A stretch of DNA of 8,676 bases from contig JAJFUG010000028.1 in the NCBI GenBank assembly GCA_021372515.1, forward strand, positions 1 through 8,676. Direction: 5' to 3'. The notes under the pieces are model-generated. The model was not told the DNA's origin. It saw nothing but the letters and a program-made list of their open reading frames with translations, and ran no database searches. The position numbers were made by a program, and so were the translations under genes. This DNA comes from a bacterium. GTDB lineage: Bacteria; Gemmatimonadota; Glassbacteria; GWA2-58-10. Of the stretch, positions 1-6,452 are shown piece after piece; positions within the stretch are counted from its first letter, which is position 1, and the number at the start of each line of letters is the position of its first letter.

Positions 1-219
1 CAGAAACTCTGGATGAAGCTGGCCCACGCTTTGGGCTGGTTCAACACGCGGCTGCTTCTGATCCTGGTGTTCTACCTGGTGCTCACCCCGGTGGGACTGC
101 TGATGAGATTGTTCGGCAAGCGGCCGCTGTCGCTGGGCTGGGACAAGGACGCCCCCTCCTACTGGATCGAGCGCGAGAAGAAGCCTTTCGACCCGGCCCA
201 GTGTGAGAAGCATTTTTAA
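1..219 (+). CDS. SxtJ-family membrane protein, C-terminal part (truncated by window edge)
   Basis: The frame is open from base 1 and ends at TAA 217-219. An ATG lies at 13, but the four codons before it (Q-K-L-W) are also open, and SxtJ proteins are usually about 130 residues, so the gene most likely begins upstream of the window. The visible part has a short amphipathic start, one strong membrane segment (roughly from LLLILVFYLVLTP to GLLMRLFG) and a soluble tail containing a P-S-Y-W-I motif. The N-T-R-L-L-L, T-P-x-G-L-L-M-R and S-Y-W pattern is typical of the SxtJ family, small inner-membrane proteins of unknown biochemical role. In other genomes they commonly sit beside a carbamoyltransferase and a DUF5989 protein; those partners would lie to the left and are not visible. 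I see no clear terminator after it. Confidence 0.78.
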   Translation, partial: QKLWMKLAHALGWFNTRLLLILVFYLVLTPVGLLMRLFGKRPLSLGWDKDAPSYWIEREKKPFDPAQCEKHF

Positions 220-339
220 GTCGGGGCAGTTCCGCAATCTCCGATTTATTCCGACCGGTTTAGATCCTGGAAGAGCGTTTACATCCGTAATACCCCGAGT
301 CCAACTGGTAGCATCGAATACTGGATTAAGGAACAGGCC

Positions 340-1374
340 GTGAAAGCCGACATGAAAATCCTGAACATCCTCGAACGGTCCCAGGCCGGGCACTCCCCAA
401 CACGAGAGGAATGCCGCGTTCTGCTGGAGTGTCGGCCTGTTTCGGCAGAGGCCGGTTTCCTGCGTGCGGTGGCCGATACGGTCTCGCGCTGTCGCTTTGG
501 CAACGCGTCGATCATCCTGGGCCAGATCGGGGTCGAGATCGAAGCCTGCCCAGGGGGCTGCAAGTTCTGCAGTTTCGGCGAGGGCCACACCGCGTTTGTC
601 CCAAGCCAGATGTCGCAGGCCGAGGTCCTGGCTGGGGCGCTCGATTTCACCGCTGGCGGCAACCTTTTTGCCTTGTTCCTGATGACCATGCACACATTCG
701 ATTTCGGGCATCTCCTGGATACAGTGCACCTGTTGAGGGAAAGGCTGCCGCTGGAACAGCAGATAGTTGTCAATGTCGGCGATTTTGACCGTGTTCAGGC
801 CGAAGAACTGCACGCCGCCGGAGTGAACGGGGCTTATCACGTGCTCCGCCTGCGCGAAGGTGAGGACACCGCACTCGATCCGCAACAACGGCGCAGGACC
901 ATCGAGGCTGTCCGCGCCGCCGGGTTGGACTGGTATTACTGTTGCGAGCCGGTGGGGCCCGAGCACAGCGCCGCCGAGCTGGTGGAGCAGATTTTCTTGG
1001 GGATTGAGCTGGGCTGTTTCCAGCATGCCGCCATGCGGCGTGTCTACATTCCCGGCTCACCGCTGAGCGGCCGCGGCCAGATTTCCGAGCTGCGGCTGGC
1101 TCAGGTGGTGGCTGTGGTCGCCCTGGCCAGCCTGGGGTGCCGCGAGACCACCAACATCGCTGTCCACGAGCCGAACCTGATCGGCCTCACCTCCGGGGCC
1201 AATGCGGTCTACGCCGAGACCGGGGCCAATCCTCGTGACACGGAAAAGGACACCAGCTATCACCGCGGACGGGATGTGGACGACTGCCGGGTTATGCTCT
1301 ACGAGGCCGGATTTACCAACCTGATCGCCGCGGACAGAGGTCTGCGGCCGCTGGACAGGGCCTACAGGCGCTGA
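340..1374 (+). CDS. Radical SAM protein, biotin-synthase-related (BioB/HydE/ThiH-like fold)
   Basis: This is a 344-residue radical SAM enzyme. The [4Fe-4S] cluster motif CxxxCxxC is C70, C74, C77 in the segment ACPGGCKFCSFG, where the cluster-binding cysteines coordinate iron and S-adenosylmethionine is cleaved. The rest looks like a TIM-barrel of the biotin-synthase-related group: a G-P-E-H loop after a strand near residue 207, a conserved stretch from CFQHAAMRR through PGSPL, and a C-terminal segment with HEPNL, SGANAVYAE and GANPRDT. It is not an ordinary BioB: the Y-N-H-N-L-D-T signature of BioB is absent, and no biotin, thiamine or hydrogenase-maturation gene is nearby. The substrate is unknown. 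The GTG at 340 is chosen because AAGGA at 328-332 is 7 bases upstream; the ATG at 352 is an alternative but lies too far from that site. The gene stands alone and has its own terminator, so it is probably monocistronic. Confidence 0.87.
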   Translation: MKADMKILNILERSQAGHSPTREECRVLLECRPVSAEAGFLRAVADTVSRCRFGNASIILGQIGVEIEACPGGCKFCSFGEGHTAFVPSQMSQAEVLAGALDFTAGGNLFALFLMTMHTFDFGHLLDTVHLLRERLPLEQQIVVNVGDFDRVQAEELHAAGVNGAYHVLRLREGEDTALDPQQRRRTIEAVRAAGLDWYYCCEPVGPEHSAAELVEQIFLGIELGCFQHAAMRRVYIPGSPLSGRGQISELRLAQVVAVVALASLGCRETTNIAVHEPNLIGLTSGANAVYAETGANPRDTEKDTSYHRGRDVDDCRVMLYEAGFTNLIAADRGLRPLDRAYRR

Positions 1375-1400
1375 GTTGGAATTGGCTTATGAAATGACAA

Positions 1401-1439
1401 AGCGGCGCCCCGGTTGCCCCGGAACGCCGCTCGTTTTTT
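1401..1439 (+). terminator. Intrinsic terminator of the radical SAM gene
   Basis: The arms AGCGGCG (1401-1407) and CGCCGCT (1425-1431) pair perfectly. An inner CCGG/CCGG pairing closes a five-base loop, and six T residues follow at 1434-1439. It lies 27 bases after the radical SAM stop codon. On the other strand there is no T run, so it probably does not serve the convergent Nif3 gene. Confidence 0.87.
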
Positions 1440-1516
1440 CAAGCCCGGATTTGACTATAACTATTTTGCGTTCAATATGATTCAATTCATAAGCGATACT
1501 TCCAAAAAGCAGTTTT

Positions 1517-1543
1517 CGTAGGGGCAGGCCCCTGTGCCTGCCC
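1517..1543 (+). repeat. REP-like GTAG-headed hairpin, left half of an inverted doublet
   Basis: The head GTAG (1518-1521) is followed by an 8-bp perfect stem: GGGCAGGC (1522-1529) pairs with GCCTGCCC (1536-1543), with a six-base loop CCCTGT. A GTAG tetranucleotide at the foot of a hairpin is the hallmark of REP sequences mobilised by RAYT (IS200/IS605-type Y1) transposases. Assignment to that class is by architecture only; no RAYT gene is in the window. Confidence 0.7.
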
Positions 1544-1553
1544 TATCTGTTTT

Positions 1554-1580
1554 GGGCGGCCACGGGGGGCCGCCCCTACG
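1554..1580 (-). repeat. REP-like GTAG-headed hairpin, right half of an inverted doublet
   Basis: This is the same architecture read on the minus strand. CTAC at 1576-1579 is the GTAG head, and GGGCGGCC (1554-1561) pairs with GGCCGCCC (1568-1575) around a six-base loop. It is separated from the left half by ten bases (1544-1553). The two together form a REPIN/BIME-like unit between the convergent radical SAM and Nif3 genes. Because it sits 27 bases beyond the Nif3 stop codon, the doublet may also act as its 3' stabiliser or attenuator. Confidence 0.7.
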
Positions 1581-1606
1581 CTCATTATCCTTGTCCCGGC
1601 TTTCCC

Positions 1607-2401
1607 TTATACCAATGTCCAGGGCCGCGGGTAGAGGTCCAGGTAGTGCACGGTCAGCTCGGGCCAGGTGCTCCGGATGTACCCGGCCAGGTTCTGTATG
1701 CCCCAGTGCTCGGTGCAGCCGTGCTCCACTGTGAGCACGCCCACGCCGCGCTCCACGAAACGCTCCCGCTTTTCCCAATAGTACCAGGCGCCGTCGAAAT
1801 TGCCGATCAGGCAGTCGGCCCCCTGGTCGATCAGGTCCAGGTCCGGAGTGTAGCAGCCCACTCCTATACAGGGCCGCCGGACGATCATCTCCGGGTCGCC
1901 CATCGCCTGCACGCTGTCCTGGCCGATCGGTTTCACCCGCTCCAGCACCTGGCGTGCGAACGCCTTGAGCGGCGTGGGCTCGATCTCGTACATCACGCTC
2001 CAGCCGTCCTGCGAGACGCCGGCTTCCTTGCTCAGGCCCAGGCTTCGGGCCCAGGAGTCGCGGATGCCGATTTCGGGCCACTTGTCCCAGGCGTCATGGC
2101 AGCGCAGCACGGCGATCCCGCTCTTTTCGAGCAACTCGGCCTTGGGACGTCCCTCGGGCGTGTCGCGGTACTTGCCCTCCGGCGGCCAGTGCTCCCAGAA
2201 AGTCGGCTCGTGGGTCACGAACAGCTCGCAGCCCAGCTCCACGGCGCGGCGCAGGTCGTAGATCGTGGCCATCCAGCCCACGGCCACCCGGCTGACCGGA
2301 CGGTCGGGGTCGCCGGAGCGGAACGAGTCGACTGTCTTGTCCAGCCCGATCCACTCGCAGCCCTTCAGCAGGTGCTGGTTGATCTGTCTGGCTGTAACCA
2401 T
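1607..2401 (-). CDS. Nif3-like dinuclear metal centre protein
   Basis: This 264-residue protein belongs to the NIF3/YbgI (DUF34) family of hexameric, dinuclear-metal proteins. Its length matches the short form that lacks the central PII-like insert. Candidate metal ligands are visible in order: H64 in THEPTF, H102 and D106 in CHDAWD, and H227 and E231 in VEHGCTEHWG. In E. coli YbgI the first motif is THHP; here the second His is replaced by Glu (E65), which can still bind metal. The family's substrate is not settled; older annotation as GTP cyclohydrolase is doubtful. The ATG at 2401 is preceded by a purine-rich GGGAAGG site. It starts 15 bases after the aminotransferase stop and is almost certainly co-transcribed with it, so it may act on a product or side product of that enzyme. 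That role is an inference. Confidence 0.9.
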   Translation of the reverse strand: MVTARQINQHLLKGCEWIGLDKTVDSFRSGDPDRPVSRVAVGWMATIYDLRRAVELGCELFVTHEPTFWEHWPPEGKYRDTPEGRPKAELLEKSGIAVLRCHDAWDKWPEIGIRDSWARSLGLSKEAGVSQDGWSVMYEIEPTPLKAFARQVLERVKPIGQDSVQAMGDPEMIVRRPCIGVGCYTPDLDLIDQGADCLIGNFDGAWYYWEKRERFVERGVGVLTVEHGCTEHWGIQNLAGYIRSTWPELTVHYLDLYPRPWTLV

Positions 2402-2416
2402 CTGTCACCTTCCCTT

Positions 2417-3661
2417 TCAGCGCCCGGCGAGTTCGGCGCGGTTGTCGTAGACCTTGCGTGCGGCCTCCAGGAACAGGCGCACGTTGCTCTCCAGCAATAG
2501 GCACTCGTTGACCAGGACCATGATCCGCTTGTAGCCCAGCTCCTCGGCCACCGGGCAGAATACCTTCGCATAGTCCATTTTCCCTTTGTAATGGCCGCAG
2601 GTCAGCGGGCAGCCCTTGCGGCCGAAACTCATGTTGCGGAACGCAGGCAGACGGTAAACCGGGATGCTGTTGCCCAGCAGCAGCTCGGCGCCCTCGGCTT
2701 TCATCGCCTCCATGTAGCGGGCGCGCTCGCAGCCGTACACTGTCTCATCGTATAAGATAATAAACATGTAGTGTCCGCGCCGGGTGATCCGCGTGTCCGG
2801 GTCCAGGGCGGTGAGGCCCGGGATATTCTCCAGGCCGCGGCGCAGAAGAGCCGCGTTCTGCATGCGGGCCTCGGTCTGGCGCGGCACCTTGGCCAGCTGG
2901 GTGCGAAGCAGCGCGCCCTGAAGCTCGTTCATCCGGTAGTTGGGCCCCACGGAGGTGTGGTCGTACTTGGCGCTGCCCAGCACCCGCCCGATATGGTGGT
3001 AGGCGAAGGCCTGGTTGTAGATTTCCTCCGAGCCGGTGGTGACAGCGCCGCCCTCGCCGCAGGTAAGGGTCTTGGACTGCTGGAAGCTGAACGTGCCGGC
3101 ATCGCCCAGGCTGCCCACGTGACGGCCGCGCCAGAGTGTGCCCACCGCCTGGGCGCAGTCCTCGATCAGCTTGAGGCCGTGACGGGCGGCAATGGCGCAG
3201 AGCGAATCCATGTCCGAGGGGTAGCCGCCGAAATGCACGGCCACGATGGCCCGGGTGCGGGCGGTTATCTTGCGCTCCACATCCGCCGGGTCGATCTGGC
3301 AGGTGCCGGGCAGGATGTCAGCGAACACCGGCACGCCCTGCACCATCAGCACGGCCGAGGCCGAGGCGATGAAAGTGATCGACGGCACGATGACCTCATC
3401 CCCGGCCTCGATGCCGCAGGCGCGCAGGGCCACCTCCAGCGCCACGGTGCCGTTGTTCACCCCCAGCACGTGGGGCGAGCCGGTGAAGCGGCCGAACTCC
3501 TTTTCGAAATTGTCCACCTCGCTGCCGTCGAAACGCCACCAGCGCCCACCGGCCACCACGGCGGAGACCGCCCCGATGTCCTCCGGGCCCACCTGCGGCC
3601 AGTTCATGCTGAATCCGGCGGAGGACACGGGAGTTCCGCCAAGAAGAGCGAGTTTCGGCAT
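2417..3661 (-). CDS. DegT/DnrJ/EryC1/StrS-family PLP-dependent aminotransferase
   Basis: This 414-residue protein is a fold-type I PLP enzyme of the sugar-aminotransferase (AHBA synthase-like) family. Visible landmarks are: the GGTP start at residues 8-11; the phosphate-binding NNGTVALEVAL at 69-79; a cofactor-stacking region from GDEVIVPSITF at 87-97; VHFGGYPSDMD with the following IEDCAQAVG at 166-174, where D168 contacts the pyridine nitrogen; and the Schiff-base lysine K197 in FSFQQSKTLTCGEGG. A P-N-Y-R-M-N-E-L-Q motif follows, typical of the substrate/dimer region. Family members usually transaminate a keto-sugar nucleotide or a cyclic ketone, with glutamate or glutamine as donor. No sugar-nucleotide epimerase, dehydratase or glycosyltransferase is nearby, so the substrate cannot be named. 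The ATG at 3661 has a clear AAAGGAG site 6-7 bases upstream. It is first in an operon with the Nif3-like gene. Confidence 0.93.
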   Translation of the reverse strand: MPKLALLGGTPVSSAGFSMNWPQVGPEDIGAVSAVVAGGRWWRFDGSEVDNFEKEFGRFTGSPHVLGVNNGTVALEVALRACGIEAGDEVIVPSITFIASASAVLMVQGVPVFADILPGTCQIDPADVERKITARTRAIVAVHFGGYPSDMDSLCAIAARHGLKLIEDCAQAVGTLWRGRHVGSLGDAGTFSFQQSKTLTCGEGGAVTTGSEEIYNQAFAYHHIGRVLGSAKYDHTSVGPNYRMNELQGALLRTQLAKVPRQTEARMQNAALLRRGLENIPGLTALDPDTRITRRGHYMFIILYDETVYGCERARYMEAMKAEGAELLLGNSIPVYRLPAFRNMSFGRKGCPLTCGHYKGKMDYAKVFCPVAEELGYKRIMVLVNECLLLESNVRLFLEAARKVYDNRAELAGR

Positions 3662-3696
3662 TCAGACTCCTTTCGCGCGCGATGAGAGGATCGTAC

Positions 3697-3708
3697 GTCA
3701 AATTTGAC
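3697..3708. promoter_or_regulatory. Perfect 12-base palindrome in the aminotransferase leader, possible operator
   Basis: GTCAAATTTGAC is a perfect inverted repeat that ends 36 bases before the aminotransferase start codon, inside the presumed leader RNA. Dyads of this kind are often bound by dimeric repressors. No regulator gene is in the window, so this is only a candidate. Confidence 0.3.
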
Positions 3709-3826
3709 ACCCGGCGGACGCTGCAACGGTCAAGCCGACGCAGCCCGGACAGCGGAAAGCGTGTCTGTGTCCCGGTCCGCCGGATAGTCGTGCGTGCCGG
3801 CAAGCATTGGTTCGATCAATGGACAA

Positions 3827-3854
3827 ATGATAATATAGGATGATAAATTGTCAA
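3827..3854 (-). promoter_or_regulatory. Candidate sigma70 promoter for the aminotransferase-Nif3 operon
   Basis: On the minus strand a perfect TTGACA (3849-3854) is followed after 16 bases by TATCAT (3827-3832), in an AT-rich island within GC-rich surroundings. Transcription would start near 3820, giving a leader of about 160 bases before the start at 3661. I do not recognise a known riboswitch or leader peptide in that leader. The -10 box is imperfect. Confidence 0.5.
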
Positions 3855-3908
3855 GCATAATGATGGTGCAGCGGAAGGTATGTAATTCAACGTTGATAAT
3901 ATTGTGCT

Positions 3909-3951
3909 AAAACAAAACGCGGCCCCCGAACATCTTATCGGAAGGCCGCGT
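3909..3951 (-). terminator. Intrinsic terminator of the tRNA-Leu gene
   Basis: Read on the minus strand, ACGCGGCC (complement of 3944-3951) pairs with GGCCGCGT (complement of 3917-3924), an 8-bp GC-rich stem. It is followed by TTTTGTTTT (complement of 3909-3917, sharing its first T with the end of the stem). It lies 6 bases beyond the encoded CCA end of the tRNA. It also separates the tRNA transcript from the aminotransferase operon promoter. Confidence 0.8.
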
Positions 3952-3957
3952 CATATA

Positions 3958-4044
3958 TGGTGCCGGCGGACGGGATCGAACCGTCATGGGGTCGCCCCCG
4001 CGGGATTTTGAGTCCCGTGCGTCTACCAGTTCCACCACGCCGGC
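3958..4044 (-). tRNA. tRNA-Leu, anticodon CAA
   Basis: This is a complete 87-base class II tRNA. The acceptor arms GCCGGCG (complement of 4038-4044) and CGCCGGC (complement of 3962-3968) pair over 7 bp, with discriminator A and an encoded CCA (complement of 3958-3960). The anticodon stem CGGGA/TCCCG encloses the loop CTCAAAA, giving anticodon CAA, which reads UUG leucine codons. The long variable arm GGGG-CGA-CCCC is diagnostic of Leu/Ser/Tyr tRNAs. The T arm GACGG/CCGTC encloses TTCGATC. No integrase or att duplication is seen beside it. Confidence 0.97.
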
Positions 4045-4059
4045 AGATTGACATTGCGG

Positions 4060-4113
4060 ATTATACTGGCATAAGCAGGTCTGTAATATACGCAGGCGTA
4101 AGCGATAAGTCAA
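4060..4113 (-). promoter_or_regulatory. Promoter region of tRNA-Leu (two overlapping candidates)
   Basis: On the minus strand TTGACT (4108-4113) is spaced 17 bases from TATATT (4085-4090), a near-consensus sigma70 promoter that would give a leader of about 35 bases. Nearer the gene is a perfect TATAAT (4060-4065), 15 bases from the mature tRNA 5' end, which would give a leader of about 8 bases but lacks a good -35 box. Either or both may be used. Confidence 0.55.
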
Positions 4114-4246
4114 CCCGCTTGACCTCGTGAGCCGCCCGCGTGGATTGTTGCCGCGGTCAGCCGCTCTGATTAGATTTTGCGGCAGGTTCCTCGGTGCGGA
4201 TTCCCATCCCGAAAGCGGACAACTCATTCAACCGGAGAACAGCGCC

Positions 4247-6317
4247 ATGCCATCCCCCCGACGCGGTAAACAGTTGCTTGGCCCGGTGTTCCTTCTTCTG
4301 CTGCTGACATTCGCAACTCTTCCCGCCGCGGTGACAGTGCGTGAGGAGCCGGTGACTTTCCCCACCTGGCGGCTCGGCCCGCCCGAGGCCATGCCGGTTT
4401 GGAAAGTGCGCGGCGGGACGATTTACCCCTACCCGATGTTCGACAAGCTGACTGAGGAGAAAGGGGAGCGCTCCTACCACGGTCTCTGGCTGGAGAACGA
4501 GTACGTGCGCGCCCTGGTGCTGCCCGAGATCGGCGGGCGGCTGCACGACGCCTACGACAAGAGCGCGGGCGGCTACCATTTCCTGCAGGACCAGCGCACG
4601 ATCAAGCCCGCCCTGGTCGGCCTGGCCGGGGCCTGGATTTCGGGGGGGATCGAGTGGAATTTCCCCAACGGCCACCGTCCCTCCGGGTTCCGCCCGGTGG
4701 ACTGGCGCGTGACCGAGAACCCGGACGGCTCCAAAGTGGTCTGGACCGGCGAGGTCGAGCGCACCTGCGGCATGCGCTGGGCCGTGGGCAACACATGCCC
4801 CCGGGCCGCACCTGGATCGAGACCCGCGTGCGCCTGACCAACTGCACCCCACTGCCGAAGCCGTTCCTCTGGTGGGCGGATGCCGGGGTGCGCGGCTCGC
4901 CGGAGTTCACGGCGGTCATCCCGGGTGAGATCGCCACCGGCCACGGCAAGCACGAGTTCTACCATTGGCCGCTGGATAACGGGGTCGACCTGCGGCGCTG
5001 GGCGAACGCTCCCGGCGGCACGAGCTACTTCATCGTGAACTCGAAGGAGGATTTCCAGGGTTCCTGGCGCCCGGAGGAACAGGGCGGCCTGGTCCACTGG
5101 GCCGACCACAATATCGTACTGGGCAAGAAACTCTGGTACTGCGGCACCTCGCCCGCCGGGCGGCTCTGGGAGAGCGTGCTCACGGACGGGGATGCCCCGC
5201 TGGTGGAGCCCCAGGCCGGGGCCTACTCCGACAACCAGCCCGATTTCCACTGGCTGCAGCCCGGCGAGACCAAGACTTTCAGCCATTTCTGGTTCCCGGT
5301 GCGCGGGATCGGGGCGTGGAACTACGCCAACCTGGAGGGCGCGGTCAGTTTGCGCCTTGAAAAAGGCCGCGCCGCCGGGTGCTGGATGCCGCTCCGGGAA
5401 CGCCTGTGCTGGCCGAGGCCTGCTACCGCGAGTCGCTGCGGCGTGATTCGGGAGATATCCGGGCCAACACGGCCTTGGGCGTGATGCTGCTGAAACGCGC
5501 GCAGTTCGGACCGGCGGCGGATTGCTTTGAGAAGGCCCTGGCCCGGGACGGGACTTCCGGCCCGGCGCGCTATTACTTAGGTCAGGCCCGCCTGGGCCTG
5601 GGGCAGGCTGATAAAGCCGAGAGCGAACTGGCCCGCGCCGGCTACGATTTCGCCTATTACAGTGTCTCGAACCTCTACCTGGCCTGCCTCTCGGCGCGTT
5701 ACGCCCGCTGCGGGCTTTACGGCAAGGCCGCCGCGGCGCTCGAAATGGAGGGCGGAAGCGACACGCCTCTGCTTCTGTATCATTTAGCCTGGTGCCGTCA
5801 CATGCAGGGTGATAGCGCCGCGACACGGGACGCTCTGAGCCGCGCCCGAGGAGCCTCCGCGGCCCTGTGTTTCCCCAGCCAGTGCGCGCACGGCCTACGA
5901 GGCGGCGGTGGCTGCCGACAGCACGCAGGCCCTGCCACTCACCGAACTGGACCCGGTGCGGGAGCGCCTGGGGGTGAGCCGCGAGGCGCGCCTGGCGTTC
6001 CTGGAACGCCACCGTGCCACAGTCCTTTCCACCGACGCTACTGGGTGGAGGCCAACCTGGCCCTGGGGGATGCGGCCATGCAGCGGAAAGATTGCGCCGC
6101 CGTCCTGGACCACTACATGCGGGTCCGCGCTTACCCGGACAACCTGGAGGTGAAAGCCCAGCCCGGGGTGACTTACACCCGCGAATCATTCAAGGCCGGA
6201 ACGGCCCTGGAGGGCCTGGGCCGGGCCGCGGAGGCCGACTCCCTGCGCGAGCTGGCGCTCGCGCTCGACCCGATCGCGCAACTGCGGGCTTTCGGCCCGC
6301 CGCGCGCGGGCTGGTGA
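4247..6317 (+). pseudogene. DUF5107-domain TPR protein, broken by several frame changes and apparent internal deletions
   Basis: The start at ATG 4247 has GGAG 9 bases upstream and encodes a signal peptide (basic MPSPRRGK, then a Leu-rich core, cleavage probably near LPAA). The DUF5107 β-sandwich region follows, with motifs such as LPEIGGRLHDAYDK, WISGGIEWNFPNGH, TPLPKPFLWWADAGV, and YSDNQPDFHWLQPGETKTFS. After it come TPR-like helices, for example RRDSGDIRANTALGVMLLKR and YLGQARLGLGQADKAE. The coding frame changes near 4797 (at a C5G3 run, consistent with loss of one base), near 5372-5380, near 5880 and near 6030. Between 5885 and 6030 the biologically sensible reading (TAYEAAVAADSTQ...FLERHRATVLS) is in a different frame from its flanks. 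The roughly 690 residues covered are well short of the 1,000 or more usual for this family. At 5372-5380 the second β-domain and linker seem to be missing, and some TPRs seem missing further on. Family members are exported and often associated with carbohydrate use. Sequencing or assembly errors are the main alternative to true decay. Confidence 0.8.
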
Positions 6318-6344
6318 GAGGCCCGGTTGGTTGAGATACTTTAT

Positions 6345-6364
6345 TACACAGTAAATTATGTGTA
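6345..6364. promoter_or_regulatory. Inverted repeat in the putative promoter region of the phosphomutase gene
   Basis: TACACA (6345-6350) and TGTGTA (6359-6364) form an inverted repeat with an 8-base spacer in the only AT-rich stretch of the 135-base gap before the phosphomutase. A weak promoter overlaps it: TTTATT, 17 bases, then TATATT (6363-6368). It could be an operator or chance; the -35 box is poor. Confidence 0.3.
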
Positions 6365-6452
6365 TATTCTAAGTCCGGCCCGGGTTCGTTTCCGGCCGGG
6401 ATGACCCGTCAGGCACATAAATCCGAAATTGAATCGAACCTGGAAGGAAATC

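Noticed and set aside
1449-1480. Promoter-like TTGACT...TATGAT after the radical SAM terminator
   Set aside because: The spacer is 19 bases and there is no gene downstream on the plus strand before the convergent Nif3 gene.
2771-3685. Open plus-strand frame opposite the aminotransferase
   Set aside because: It is antisense to a gene with an intact PLP lysine and family motifs, and it has no plausible ribosome site or domain.
3662-3826. Riboswitch in the aminotransferase leader
   Set aside because: No known riboswitch core or conserved pairing pattern was recognised, only a short DNA dyad and ordinary GC-rich sequence.
3958-4044. tRNA-Leu as an integration site for a genomic island
   Set aside because: No integrase and no direct repeat of the tRNA 3' end were seen in the window.
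4573-6189. Long open minus-strand frame opposite the DUF5107 pseudogene
   Set aside because: The product is Arg/Pro/Gly-rich and featureless, while the plus strand carries recognisable DUF5107 and TPR motifs. It is an antisense artefact of high GC.
4247-6317. Programmed ribosomal frameshifting as the explanation for the DUF5107 gene
   Set aside because: At least four frame changes in one gene, most of them away from slippery heptamers and accompanied by missing modules, are not compatible with recoding.
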